Assembly: GCA_022447555.1 (NCBI GenBank)
Contig: JAKVBF010000009.1
Location: 241,758 to 305,757 of the forward strand
DNA length: 64,000 nt
Direction: 5' to 3'
Origin: Mariniblastus sp.
Lineage (GTDB): Bacteria > Planctomycetota > Planctomycetia > Pirellulales > Pirellulaceae
In this document: in pieces, positions 7,961 through 16,785 of the stretch
Layout: each line of letters starts with the position of its first letter
How positions within the stretch are numbered: the first letter of the stretch is position 1
Program-made: the position numbers and the translations under genes
The notes under the pieces: model-generated
Database searches by the model: none
The model's input: only the letters and a program-made list of their open reading frames with translations
Told to the model about the DNA's origin: nothing

Positions 7961-9517
7961 ATGAAACACTTGTTTGCGATGACGCTACTCTGTCTGGGTT
8001 CGATTTCATATGCGACAGACGGTCCAACACAGAAAATTGGTTTGGAGACCCCGACTGAAAATCCGCCCAACGTGCTGTTTATTTCGATCGATGACTTGAA
8101 CGATTGGGTTGGAGTGCTGGGGGGGCACCCGCAGGTCAAAACGCCGCATCTCGACAGGTTTGCCGGGAATGGGGCAGTCGTGTTTCAGAACGCCCATTGT
8201 CCAGGGCCGGTTTGTGGATCTTCTCGTTCGGCACTATTGTCAGGTTTCTTACCAAGCACAACGGGCATCTATGGTAATTCTCAGAACATGAGGAACTCAA
8301 AACGGGTGCAGCAACACGCAACCTTGCCTGAGTACTTTTCAAAAAACGGCTACCTTTCCATCTCGCGTGGTAAGATATTTCATAAACATGTTGACGCCGA
8401 TGGGCAGGATCAAGGTCACTGGTCTTTTGATAAGTGGGAGGTGGCCTCAGGGGGATCGCCCGTAGATAAATCGAAAATCACATCACGCAATCGGAATCTG
8501 ATTAACGGGAAACCCGGACCGGAGACGAGACATTCGAAACGCAGGGGCAGCGAATTTGCTTGGGGCCCAACAAAAGGGCCAAAGGAAGAAACGAAAGATT
8601 TCAAGACGGCCCAATGGGCGGCGAGACAGTTACTCCAAAAACATCAAAAGCCTTTCTTTCTGGCGGTCGGTATTTCACGGCCACACTTGCCGTTTTATTG
8701 CCCGCAGGAATTCTTTGACCTCTATGATCCTTCCACGTTTAAGGCGCCGCCTATCAAGGAGGATGATCTCGAGGATATCCTGATACACCGTAAAGACCGG
8801 CTAAAACATAAACCGTCAGACGATTATTTATGGTTAAAGGAAAACGGTTTAATTGACGAAGCCGCCCGGGCTTACGCCGCCGCAACAAGCTACGCGGACG
8901 CATGTTTGGGTGTGATTTTCGATGCGTTGGAGCGAAGTCCCTATAAGGATAATACGATCGTGGTTATCTGGGGTGATCACGGTTGGCATCTTGGTGAGAA
9001 ATTGCGATATCGGAAAGCAACGGGTTGGCACGAGGCGACGCGTGTACCACTGATTGTTCGGTTGCCGAATATGACCGAGGGCCGAGATTGCTACGGAATG
9101 GTTAATCTGATTGACATCTATCCGACGCTGATTGAACTCTGTGGCTTGCCAGAAAAAGCTTCCCTCGACGGGCGAACATTTGCCTCGCTATTGAAACAAC
9201 CCTCACAGACTTGGACGCATCCTACTCTGACGGTATTTGGAGAGGGGAATTCATCGATTCACGGTGATCGCTATCATTTCATTCGCTATAAAGATGGAAC
9301 CGAAGAGTTTTACGATCTCGTCACCGATCCGATGGAGTGGGAGAACTTAGCGCCGCGATTGACGGAGGAACAGAAAACCGAAAAACAACGTTTGGCTGAG
9401 TTGATTCCCAAAAATTTTGCGAGTCCGATTAAAGAGAACGATAAAACATTCAATCGAGCCGATTTCCCTCTCAATCAATCAATTAAAGCAACGAGGCAGT
9501 TAGAGCGTTTGAAATAG
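7961..9517 (+). CDS. Exported sulfatase, iduronate-2-sulfatase-like
   Basis: 518-residue type I sulfatase with a signal peptide (cleavage near ISYA-TDG). It hydrolyses sulfate esters, probably of algal or animal polysaccharides, outside the cytoplasmic membrane. The metal-binding pair Asp44-Asp45 lies in ISIDDLNDW. The sulfatase signature begins at Cys85 (CGSSR, matching C-x-S-x-R), so Cys85 would be converted to formylglycine. A second metal site is seen in VIWGDHGWHLGEK. The overall pattern (DDLNDWVGVLGGHP, HKHVDADGQD) is that of iduronate-2-sulfatase-like planctomycete enzymes. Substrate cannot be told from sequence. It stands alone and no maturase gene is in the window. Confidence 0.93.
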   Translation: MKHLFAMTLLCLGSISYATDGPTQKIGLETPTENPPNVLFISIDDLNDWVGVLGGHPQVKTPHLDRFAGNGAVVFQNAHCPGPVCGSSRSALLSGFLPSTTGIYGNSQNMRNSKRVQQHATLPEYFSKNGYLSISRGKIFHKHVDADGQDQGHWSFDKWEVASGGSPVDKSKITSRNRNLINGKPGPETRHSKRRGSEFAWGPTKGPKEETKDFKTAQWAARQLLQKHQKPFFLAVGISRPHLPFYCPQEFFDLYDPSTFKAPPIKEDDLEDILIHRKDRLKHKPSDDYLWLKENGLIDEAARAYAAATSYADACLGVIFDALERSPYKDNTIVVIWGDHGWHLGEKLRYRKATGWHEATRVPLIVRLPNMTEGRDCYGMVNLIDIYPTLIELCGLPEKASLDGRTFASLLKQPSQTWTHPTLTVFGEGNSSIHGDRYHFIRYKDGTEEFYDLVTDPMEWENLAPRLTEEQKTEKQRLAELIPKNFASPIKENDKTFNRADFPLNQSIKATRQLERLK

Positions 9518-9789
9518 AAATCTGGTTGCCTCTTTTGATCGCCGCTGCATAATCAAACACTCTGTTTCGCTGAACCGACAACGTTCTCACGACGGTCCTT
9601 GTGGCGGTCGCGTTGCAATTCAGTCTTTATTCGGCCGTAGCACTACGCCTTGCCTTGTCAGGGTTTCACTTTTGTACTCTCGAACCATGTGGTCCTGAAA
9701 TGATTGCACAGGTCACGCTCAATCCGGCTTGGGGATCTGAACCACAATTTTTTACTCTAGGTTTTTCACTCGGTGGATCGAAAGAGAAC

Positions 9790-9813
9790 GACGGCGAGAC
9801 GCAGGACGCCGTC
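9790..9813 (-). terminator. Possible terminator after csrA
   Basis: An inverted repeat with 7-bp arms GACGGCG/CGCCGTC and a 10-base loop lies just past the csrA stop. On the minus strand it is followed by a moderately T-rich GTTCTCTTTC run. The weak T tract makes the call tentative. The rest of the 9518-9841 gap shows no supported gene. Confidence 0.35.
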
Positions 9814-9841
9814 ACGCAACAACCTCGTCAGAAAAGGCAGG

Positions 9842-10060
9842 TCAACTTTGGTGGAACTTAATAGTGGGCGGCAACGGATCTTCCCCTTCTAGGTTAGATT
9901 CTTGTTCCATTTTGGCTTTAAGCTCTTCCCGAACAACCGGTAATTCCGCAGGCGCCTCAATTCCAAGGCGAACGCCACCACCTGTGATGCGAACCACAGT
10001 GACCGCTATGTTGTCGCCAATCCAGATCCGTTCGCCGACCTTACGGCTCAAAACAAGCAT
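9842..10060 (-). CDS. csrA: Carbon storage regulator CsrA/RsmA
   Basis: 72-residue RNA-binding regulator that binds GGA motifs in mRNA leaders and alters translation or stability. The N terminus MLVLSRKVGERIWIG and the strand VRLGIEAP are CsrA hallmarks. The C-terminal tail after residue 48 is longer than minimal CsrA and acidic. The start is fixed by MLVLSRK and by a GAGGG ribosome-binding site 7 bases upstream (10068-10072). An in-frame upstream extension to 10120 has no CsrA counterpart. In many bacteria CsrA acts with the flagellar protein FliW; none is in this window. Confidence 0.96.
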   Translation of the reverse strand: MLVLSRKVGERIWIGDNIAVTVVRITGGGVRLGIEAPAELPVVREELKAKMEQESNLEGEDPLPPTIKFHQS

Positions 10061-10226
10061 TTCGTTTCCCTCGAATTCGGTTTCTTCCTGATGTCGTCGT
10101 TGGGAGAACTCCCATCGCACGTGGCCGTAGGTGACCCCTCGGTATCATAAAGGCATAGAAATAGTCGTAGAGTTCTGTGAAGAGTAGCGGTAAAAGGAAT
10201 TCCGAACAAGGATCTAAAGAAAATTT

Positions 10227-10250
10227 AGCCGCCCCTAGGGCTGCTTTTTA
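10227..10250 (+). terminator. Rho-independent terminator in the csrA upstream gap
   Basis: A hairpin with arms AGCCGCCC/GGGCTGCT (one C-T mismatch) and a 3-base loop is followed by five T on the plus strand. No plus-strand gene ends here, so it either ends a short untranslated RNA starting in the csrA upstream region or is incidental. The 10121-10546 gap also holds a perfect 12-bp palindrome CCCCTTAAGGGG (10304-10315). I see no coding gene in it. Confidence 0.5.
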
Positions 10251-10546
10251 GTAATCTGGGTAACTATTTGGACGCTGCGATCCCCCCTTTAGCAGCTGTT
10301 TTTCCCCTTAAGGGGCTAGAATGTCATTTAAGGGTCTTAGCGGTCCTTTACGAATAAAATCGCCAGATTAATAGTACGGATGGTCTGATAATTGAAAAAA
10401 AGCCACGTTTTGTTTGATAAGCCACAAAAATTGCGACAAGACCAAGAATGTAGGCGCTGATAGGAGTTGATTTCGATCTTGACGGTCATTCGAGAGACTG
10501 TTAATTAACCGCCGATTCGAAAACTTATTTTGATCGGTCGGTTTGT

Positions 10547-11872
10547 ATGTTGAAAATGAGCAATTTGTTCCAAATTCGTCATCTTTTTGTGGTTTTGTTA
10601 GCAAGCTCTGGTTGGCTTTGTCCGAACGAGTTGGTGGGCCAATCTCATTTTGGTTTAGTTCCTAGCTTGGCTCGAAATCTGACTTGTTTCGGCGTACTTG
10701 CCGTTCAGAGTACGCCAACACAACTTCCTCCTCAAATCTACCCTGGGCAAGCAGTGCCTCCCGGCAGTTCAGTGCTGCCTTCCCTCAATGCCACGGCGGC
10801 ACCGCAATACTCGGCACCGCAATACTCGGCACCGCAATATACCGCTCCACCTTTCGACCCTTTTCAGACACAAACACCGTCCTTTCCGATGACTTTTGGT
10901 AACCAGTCCGCCCCGGTTCAAGTGTTGCCGCCACAACAACAGTTTCTTAATCCCAATCAATCGCAATTTGGACAATACAATTCGGCCGGTTTTCCGCCAC
11001 GATGGCCGGAAACGAGTTGGGCTTGGCCGGCTCAAAACTGGGCGGCATTTCGGAGTGAGACGAACCCTAGAGAATTCTTTGATCGATCGCGGCTCCGTAG
11101 CACTTGGTTGCCTGGAGATGGAAGTGGCGGTCAAAATTATTTATCGATTAATACGCTGGATTTGGCAACGACGATGACATTCAAACCGGGGCCTAATTCA
11201 AATCCGATTCGGGTAAGTCCAGGTTTTTCGTTCAACTGGTGGGGCGGGCCTCAAACGCCCGAAATTAATTTGCCACCACGAGTTTATGACGCATACATCG
11301 CAACCGATTACTGTTCGAACCAGTGTAATCGAACTGGTTTCGAAGGCGATTTCACCATTGGCGTATTTTCGGATTTTAAAAATATGGACTCGAGCGCTAT
11401 TCGACTAGAGGGTGTCTTGTTGGGTTGGTTTCGTCCTAATCAAACCAATACTTATAAATTTGGTGTCGAATATTTGGATCGGCAAAAGACAAAATTACTC
11501 CCTGCGTTTGGTGTTTTCATAACGCCGACACCGGATTTTCGCTTTGACCTTTATTTCCCTCGTCCCAGGCTGGCTCAAAAGGTTCGATTGAACAACGGAG
11601 GTGAGATGTGGTTGTACCTTGGATCGGAATACGGTGGGGGTAGTTGGGCCGTGGAGCGAAGCGACGTCTTGGGCGCAAATCTGAGGGATCAGGTAGACGT
11701 GAATGATATTCGGACGTTTATCGGTGTCGAGTTCACACGCGCAAGTGGTCGAACTAGTTTCTTTGAATTTGGTTATGTCTCCAACCGTAATATTATCATG
11801 AGATCGGATGTGCCAACAAATAAATTGGACTTGCGCGATACCATTATGCTGCGGTCAGGTATGGCCTTCTAG
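10547..11872 (+). CDS. Exported protein, probable outer-membrane beta barrel
   Basis: 441 residues. The start carries a hydrophobic signal-like segment (LFVVLLASSGWLC) but the cleavage site is unclear. Residues about 60-160 are Pro/Gln/Ala-rich linker, including a short repeat (APQYSAPQYSAPQYTAPP). The C-terminal 250 residues alternate polar and aromatic strands (FKPGPNSNPIRVSPGFSFNWW, FKFGVEYLDRQ-like, SFFEFGYVSNRNI) and end in Phe, as do outer-membrane barrels. It resembles planctomycete outer-membrane barrel proteins of the DUF6268 kind; I recall this family only from general pattern. Role unknown, perhaps a porin or surface-structure protein. Confidence 0.55.
   Translation: MLKMSNLFQIRHLFVVLLASSGWLCPNELVGQSHFGLVPSLARNLTCFGVLAVQSTPTQLPPQIYPGQAVPPGSSVLPSLNATAAPQYSAPQYSAPQYTAPPFDPFQTQTPSFPMTFGNQSAPVQVLPPQQQFLNPNQSQFGQYNSAGFPPRWPETSWAWPAQNWAAFRSETNPREFFDRSRLRSTWLPGDGSGGQNYLSINTLDLATTMTFKPGPNSNPIRVSPGFSFNWWGGPQTPEINLPPRVYDAYIATDYCSNQCNRTGFEGDFTIGVFSDFKNMDSSAIRLEGVLLGWFRPNQTNTYKFGVEYLDRQKTKLLPAFGVFITPTPDFRFDLYFPRPRLAQKVRLNNGGEMWLYLGSEYGGGSWAVERSDVLGANLRDQVDVNDIRTFIGVEFTRASGRTSFFEFGYVSNRNIIMRSDVPTNKLDLRDTIMLRSGMAF
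10798..10850 (+). repeat. Short in-gene tandem repeat encoding APQYS
   Basis: A 15-base unit (GCACCGCAATACTCG) occurs in tandem, two near-perfect copies and a third diverged copy, encoding APQYS-APQYS-APQYT in the Pro-rich linker of the barrel protein. Confidence 0.8.
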
Positions 11873-11903
11873 TCGGCGGAATGATTTATTTCCTTTCCAT
11901 GAA

Positions 11904-14027
11904 TCAGCTGCGGCGTGCTTTGAAAACAGTTGCCTTGGGGTTGGTGACGGCAGAGAACGTATCGCAGGCTTCTTTGTAGAGCGTCTCCTGCATGCGATAC
12001 GGTTTTTGGTTTGCGGATGAGTTGGGATGGTAGTTGCCTTCCGCGTCCAGGTAGCGGCTTTTGATATTATCCTGAAAACACGACCTCAGCATCGCAGTGA
12101 GGCGTTTTTTACAAACGGGATCGATGATGGGCACCATTAGCTCCACTCGGCGATCCAGATTCCGATTCATCCAGTCGGCGCTTGAGATAAACAATCGCTG
12201 GTTCCCCCCGTTCTCGAACAAGAAAACACGGGCGTGTTCGAGGAAACGATCAATGATACTGACGACTTGAATGTTTTCACTCAATCCCTTCACGCCAGGT
12301 TTCAGGCAGCAGATGCCTCGGATATTGAGTTTGATTTTTACTCCGGCTTGGGAGGCGGCATACAGAGCGTCGATGATTTTTTGATCAACGAGTGAATTCA
12401 TTTTCGCCTCGATCGCGCCGGTTCCCCCTTTTGCAGCGTTTTGTGCTTCGGCGTTAATCAGTTCCGTAAGTTTTTCTCGAAGGTTAATTGGGGCAGCGGA
12501 AAGGAATTGGATTTGCTGAGGAACTGACAGTCCGGTGATGGCATTGAAAAAGTGAACCGCATCGTTGCCAAGTTGCTGGTTGTTGGTGAAATAGCTGATG
12601 TCGCTATAGACGCTTGCGGTGGATTCATTGTAATTACCCGTTGCAAAATGAACGTATCGCTGAATGCCTCGTTCTTCCCGTCTTACCACAATGCATAGTT
12701 TTGCGTGAGTCTTGAGGCCTTCTACCCCATAGATGACATCCACTCCAGCTTGCTCTAGGAGTTTCGCACCCTGCATGTTTTGAAGTTCGTCGAACCGGGC
12801 TTTTAGCTCAACAATGGCAGTGACGTGCTTCCCATTTTCGGCGGCCAATACTAAAGCGGAAATGATCTCGCTTTCTTCTGCAGTGCGATACAATGTTTGC
12901 TTAATTGCAATGACTTGCGGATCCGTCGCGGCAGTTCGAACGTATTCAACGACCGGGTCGTAGCTCTGATAGGGATGTAGGAGTAGACAATCCGACTCTG
13001 CAATGATTTCAAATATATCTGTGCCGTTGATGAAGTCGGGTGATTGCTGGGAGGGCCAAGGGATCGCTTTGAGATTGTGAAAGCCTTGGAGCGTTGCAAG
13101 CGAGAAATAACGTGCCAAATTTAACGGACCGTGAATCGCGTACACATCATTGTCCGAGACCGAGAGGACGTCTTTGAGAAAATTCAGTGTTGCGGGGTCG
13201 ACGTCTTCTGCAATCTCAAGGCGGACGCAATCGCTAACATTCCGTTTTGCCAGCATCTCTTTTAACTCGAGGAGCAGGTCATCGGCCACATCTTCGGTTG
13301 TCGAGATGTCGGCATTGCGTGTGATACGAAAGGTGGTCCAATCCAGTATTTCCTGGTTGCCAAAAATGTCCGCCAAAAATAACGTCACCACATCTTCAAG
13401 AAGAACATAGTTGACCCCCGTTTCCGCAGGCAAAAAAATGAATCGCGGGAGAGTTCGGCCAAGGGGTATAACCGTGAATCGATCCAATCCTTCTTTGGCT
13501 AGGCTGTCCGGGCCGATCCGGTGCTGGGGGTCGTTTTTAACTCGCACACAAAGACAAACTCCGGCACCGACCAGTAACGGAAATTCTTGCTCCCGATGGA
13601 CGGAAATGGGTGCAATCACCGATTCGATCTGTTCTTTGAAAATGAGTTTAAGGTATTCGTTTTGCGATTCCGAAAGGGTATCTTTTGTTAATCTGAATAT
13701 GTTGTTGGCTTGGAGTTCCGGTTCTAAGCTATTTAACAGGCAGTCGGCTTGGCCTCGGTAAAGGCGTTGCACCCGCTCCCGGATCATGGAGAGTTCCTCT
13801 TCAACATTTAATCCCGAGATGTCGGTTCGAGGTGAGTTGGTTTTGGAGAGGATTTTTAGACCGCCGACGCGGACCATGAAAAATTCGTCCAAATTTGATC
13901 CCGTGATCGCAAGGAATTTAAGTCGTTCCAGTAGCGGATTGTCTTTACACGCTGCCTGCTCCATCACGCGATGGTTGAATTCGAGCCAACTTAACTCGCG
14001 GTTGATATATTGGTGTTTAGCCGACAT
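11904..14027 (-). CDS. ppk1: Polyphosphate kinase 1
   Basis: 707-residue enzyme that reversibly makes polyphosphate from ATP. The N-terminal domain begins with YINRELSWLEFNHRV and has the TGSNLDEFFMVRVGGL segment. The autophosphorylated His lies near residue 440 in GLKTHAKLCIVVRRE, and the second conserved His is in DRFLEHARVFLF. The start is the ATG for MSAKHQYINREL, which overlaps the stop of the upstream ppx gene by 11 bases. The longer in-frame ORF start lies inside ppx and adds no family sequence. The ppx-ppk overlap indicates co-translation of polyphosphate breakdown and synthesis functions. Confidence 0.96.
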   Translation of the reverse strand: MSAKHQYINRELSWLEFNHRVMEQAACKDNPLLERLKFLAITGSNLDEFFMVRVGGLKILSKTNSPRTDISGLNVEEELSMIRERVQRLYRGQADCLLNSLEPELQANNIFRLTKDTLSESQNEYLKLIFKEQIESVIAPISVHREQEFPLLVGAGVCLCVRVKNDPQHRIGPDSLAKEGLDRFTVIPLGRTLPRFIFLPAETGVNYVLLEDVVTLFLADIFGNQEILDWTTFRITRNADISTTEDVADDLLLELKEMLAKRNVSDCVRLEIAEDVDPATLNFLKDVLSVSDNDVYAIHGPLNLARYFSLATLQGFHNLKAIPWPSQQSPDFINGTDIFEIIAESDCLLLHPYQSYDPVVEYVRTAATDPQVIAIKQTLYRTAEESEIISALVLAAENGKHVTAIVELKARFDELQNMQGAKLLEQAGVDVIYGVEGLKTHAKLCIVVRREERGIQRYVHFATGNYNESTASVYSDISYFTNNQQLGNDAVHFFNAITGLSVPQQIQFLSAAPINLREKLTELINAEAQNAAKGGTGAIEAKMNSLVDQKIIDALYAASQAGVKIKLNIRGICCLKPGVKGLSENIQVVSIIDRFLEHARVFLFENGGNQRLFISSADWMNRNLDRRVELMVPIIDPVCKKRLTAMLRSCFQDNIKSRYLDAEGNYHPNSSANQKPYRMQETLYKEACDTFSAVTNPKATVFKARRS

Positions 14028-15612
14028 AGTTCTCAATCGTAGTGATGACAATTTTGGTTCCGAAAATGTCCTCGAACAACTCGCATGTTCGGCTTACTTC
14101 CAGCCGCTCAAGAGCAATGTCGGTGAGCCGGGGGAGATTGATCGTGACTTTGTTGGCTACAACGTGACACTGGATGTCTTTGATATGTTGGGTCCGAGAG
14201 GCGTCCAATGCCTTGGCCACTCTTAGAATGGCTGCTAGTTTGGCAACGGCAACCCGTTTTTCGCGACTCAAACGTGAGTAGAGGTCGTGGTTGGGTTGAG
14301 GGGTTGCTCGGCGATGATAGCGCGCTACGAGGGCGACCAGCTGGACATCTTGAGAGCCGATCCCGAAAAATTCGGCGTGACGGATGAGGTAAGAGGAATG
14401 CTTATGGTAACTCTGTTCGCTGATATATTTACCCGTTTCATGGAGCAAAGCGGCAACTTGTAGGATTCCCTGATACCGTTCTTCCAATTGGTGTAGCTCT
14501 TTGGTTTGCTCAAAAAGAGAGCAGGCCAATTGAGAGACGTGGACGCAGTGGGTTTCATCAAAATGGTATTTCCGGCCCAGCTGCATTGCCGATTGCACAA
14601 TCTGATTTTGAATACCGGGAGACCATTTGCGTCCCTGAGCCATTTCTTTGACAAGCCCATCCCGTAAATTAACGTTGGCCACGTAAAGTCGTTCGATACC
14701 GAGTTCGGTCGCAATAATGCAATTCGTCAATAATGCCGGACCCAGGGAGTCCGCTTCAGGTAGGCTGAGGTGATACCGAATCGCAAGCTGGTCGGTCGGT
14801 TGGTCCAAGATTTCATCCGTTAGGCGAATGAGCTCGTCTGGGCTGATTTCAACAAGGCCTTGAAGGTTTTCCTTGCCAGATAATTCCTGGGCTGCCAGTC
14901 GCATATCGCCCCCCATGGCCAGTAAGTTTTTCGGCTGAGGTTGCTGGGAATTTTCCAGAAGTTGTTGCGTTGATTGACGAATCCGTGTCTCCATGAGGTG
15001 GCGGGCTTGTGAAGCAGGCGCGTCAAAAGAATCAAGTGTTTTTCGGAGACGAAGTGCCCCCAGTCGATACGTTTGGGCAAAGACAACTTGGTCTCGCTCC
15101 ATAAGAATGAATTCGGTGGTTCCACCTCCTACCTCGCATACCATCGTTAAGTCATTGAATATGTGGGGATGTTTTTTGATAAATGGTGAAACGCCAAGGA
15201 AGGTGACTCGGTGCAACTCCGCTTCATCGAACGGCTCAATTTCAAACCCTGTCGCAATGAATATTCGATCTTGAAAGGCAAGCCGATTCTGAGCTTCTTT
15301 GACACCGCTGGTCGCGATCACCCGTATATGACGGGGGTCGGTAATGCCGTATTCATTCAGCTTGGCTCGGTAAATCATTAGGACGTGAACGCAGTCCTCG
15401 ATGGTGGACTTTTCGACTCGCCCGTGAGTGAAAGAGTCCTTGCCTAGACTGACGGCTTGTTCAAAAGACTCAAGTCGCACCACGGAATGATCTTGCTTGA
15501 TTTCCGCTATCTGCATTCTCAAAGAGGAAGCGCCGATATCAATTACCGCGACCTGCGTTGGGGCTGCCTGATCGCCGCGATCTAATTTGGAAGGATTGGA
15601 AACGGTGTTCAT
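14017..15612 (-). CDS. ppx: Exopolyphosphatase / Ppx-GppA phosphatase with HD domain
   Basis: 531-residue ASKHA-fold phosphatase that removes phosphate from polyphosphate ends or hydrolyses pppGpp. The N-terminal ATP/phosphate loop is VAVIDIGASSLRMQIAEI. The second phosphate loop is MVCEVGGGTTEFILM, near residue 150. The C-terminal half carries the HD-like helical domain (VAALLHETGKYISEQSYHKHSSYLI), as in E. coli Ppx. It is the first gene of a two-gene unit with ppk1 (11-base overlap). It may also serve in (p)ppGpp turnover; sequence cannot separate the two activities. Confidence 0.92.
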   Translation of the reverse strand: MNTVSNPSKLDRGDQAAPTQVAVIDIGASSLRMQIAEIKQDHSVVRLESFEQAVSLGKDSFTHGRVEKSTIEDCVHVLMIYRAKLNEYGITDPRHIRVIATSGVKEAQNRLAFQDRIFIATGFEIEPFDEAELHRVTFLGVSPFIKKHPHIFNDLTMVCEVGGGTTEFILMERDQVVFAQTYRLGALRLRKTLDSFDAPASQARHLMETRIRQSTQQLLENSQQPQPKNLLAMGGDMRLAAQELSGKENLQGLVEISPDELIRLTDEILDQPTDQLAIRYHLSLPEADSLGPALLTNCIIATELGIERLYVANVNLRDGLVKEMAQGRKWSPGIQNQIVQSAMQLGRKYHFDETHCVHVSQLACSLFEQTKELHQLEERYQGILQVAALLHETGKYISEQSYHKHSSYLIRHAEFFGIGSQDVQLVALVARYHRRATPQPNHDLYSRLSREKRVAVAKLAAILRVAKALDASRTQHIKDIQCHVVANKVTINLPRLTDIALERLEVSRTCELFEDIFGTKIVITTIENYVG

Positions 15613-15755
15613 GTCAATGATTTACGATTTCGAAACAGTCTTCATAGGTTGGGCCGCTTCTTTTGGTTTGGTTTGTTTGATGATTAAAAAGTGTTGTGGC
15701 TCTCTTTTAGCATAGTTTTAAAGGGTGGCTGGTGGTGCGATTGGCAGATAAAAGT

Positions 15756-16742
15756 TCAGTCTTTTGCGACAAATTGCTTGGCTAGGGCAGCCGCTCCCAT
15801 GACCCCAGCGTCATCCCCTAATTGAGCGCTGACGATTTTGAAATCGTCACGCAATGAGGGCAAAATTCGGCTTCGCGCAACCTTTTCAACCGTGGGTAGG
15901 ATTTGGTCTTCCATCGCTTCAATCAGGCCTCCACCAAATACAATCACATCAGGTGCCAATAAGTGAACAATCGTCACAACCCCCATGGCTAAGTGCGCGG
16001 CCGCTTGGTGGATGATCTCCTTGACCGCGGTATCACCGGCTTCGAGGGACTCACTGAGAACGCGAGAACGGATTTGGGATATGTCTGTGCCGGCTTCTTC
16101 TAGCAGGTGAGGTGCTTGGCCGCGATAGGCCGCCTGAGCTGCGGCACCCGCAATCGATAAACGAGAGGCGATCGCCTCTAAGGAGCCTGGATTGCCAGCG
16201 CCATCCAATGGCCCATTGGGGATCAACGGAATATGGCCGATCTCCATGCAGCTGGTATTGGCACCCCGGAACAGTTTGCCTTCGTAGACACAGGCCCCGC
16301 CAATTCCAGTACCTGGGAAAATGCCCACTGCGCAGCGGGCGCCCTTGGCGGCCCCGAATTGGTATTCCCCAAAAACCCCCGCATCAACGTCGTTGGCAAT
16401 GACCGCAGGAAAACCAAACTCGTCCTCGATAGATTTCCGGATCGGAGTGTTTATCCAACCTAGATTGGGCGCCTCACGAATCTCTCCTTTCGCGAAGTCC
16501 AGGGGTCCCGGGCAACCGATACCCAAACCGGCAATTTCATGGATTTCAAGTCCGGCATCTGATATGGCCTCACGGATGTTGTCATTGATTCGTTTTAGAC
16601 CTAATTTCATCCCCTCGTGGCCTTTGGTTTTTTTCCTAGACCGGCCAATAACCCGAAAATGTTTGTCAAACACGACGCACAACATTTTCGTGCCGCCTAG
16701 ATCGAATCCGAGCCAGTGCTTTTTTGTCGAAGCTTTTGCCAT
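15756..16742 (-). CDS. ROK-family sugar kinase lacking the zinc cysteines
   Basis: 328-residue cytoplasmic kinase of the ROK family, most like glucokinase/fructokinase. The ATP phosphate loop is WLGFDLGGTKMLCVVFD. The sugar-binding and catalytic segment NDVDAGVFGEYQFGA contains the catalytic Asp in ND-x-D. GIFPGTGIGGACVYEGKLFRG is typical of the family. The usual ROK zinc motif C-x-C-G-x-x-G-C-x-E is replaced by a Cys-free GAGNPGSLEAIAS after EIGHIPL, so the structural zinc site is absent apart from its His. It lies 43 bases downstream of the NHL-repeat lipoprotein gene on the same strand. Substrate unknown, glucose most likely. Confidence 0.88.
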   Translation of the reverse strand: MAKASTKKHWLGFDLGGTKMLCVVFDKHFRVIGRSRKKTKGHEGMKLGLKRINDNIREAISDAGLEIHEIAGLGIGCPGPLDFAKGEIREAPNLGWINTPIRKSIEDEFGFPAVIANDVDAGVFGEYQFGAAKGARCAVGIFPGTGIGGACVYEGKLFRGANTSCMEIGHIPLIPNGPLDGAGNPGSLEAIASRLSIAGAAAQAAYRGQAPHLLEEAGTDISQIRSRVLSESLEAGDTAVKEIIHQAAAHLAMGVVTIVHLLAPDVIVFGGGLIEAMEDQILPTVEKVARSRILPSLRDDFKIVSAQLGDDAGVMGAAALAKQFVAKD

Positions 16743-16785
16743 AGTTAATTTGTGTCTCCTTACGGGGTGTATTGCACCCGTTGGT

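Noticed and set aside
9601-9861. 86-codon plus-strand frame after the first sulfatase
   Set aside because: GTG start, no domain, overlaps the csrA 3' end and the possible csrA terminator.
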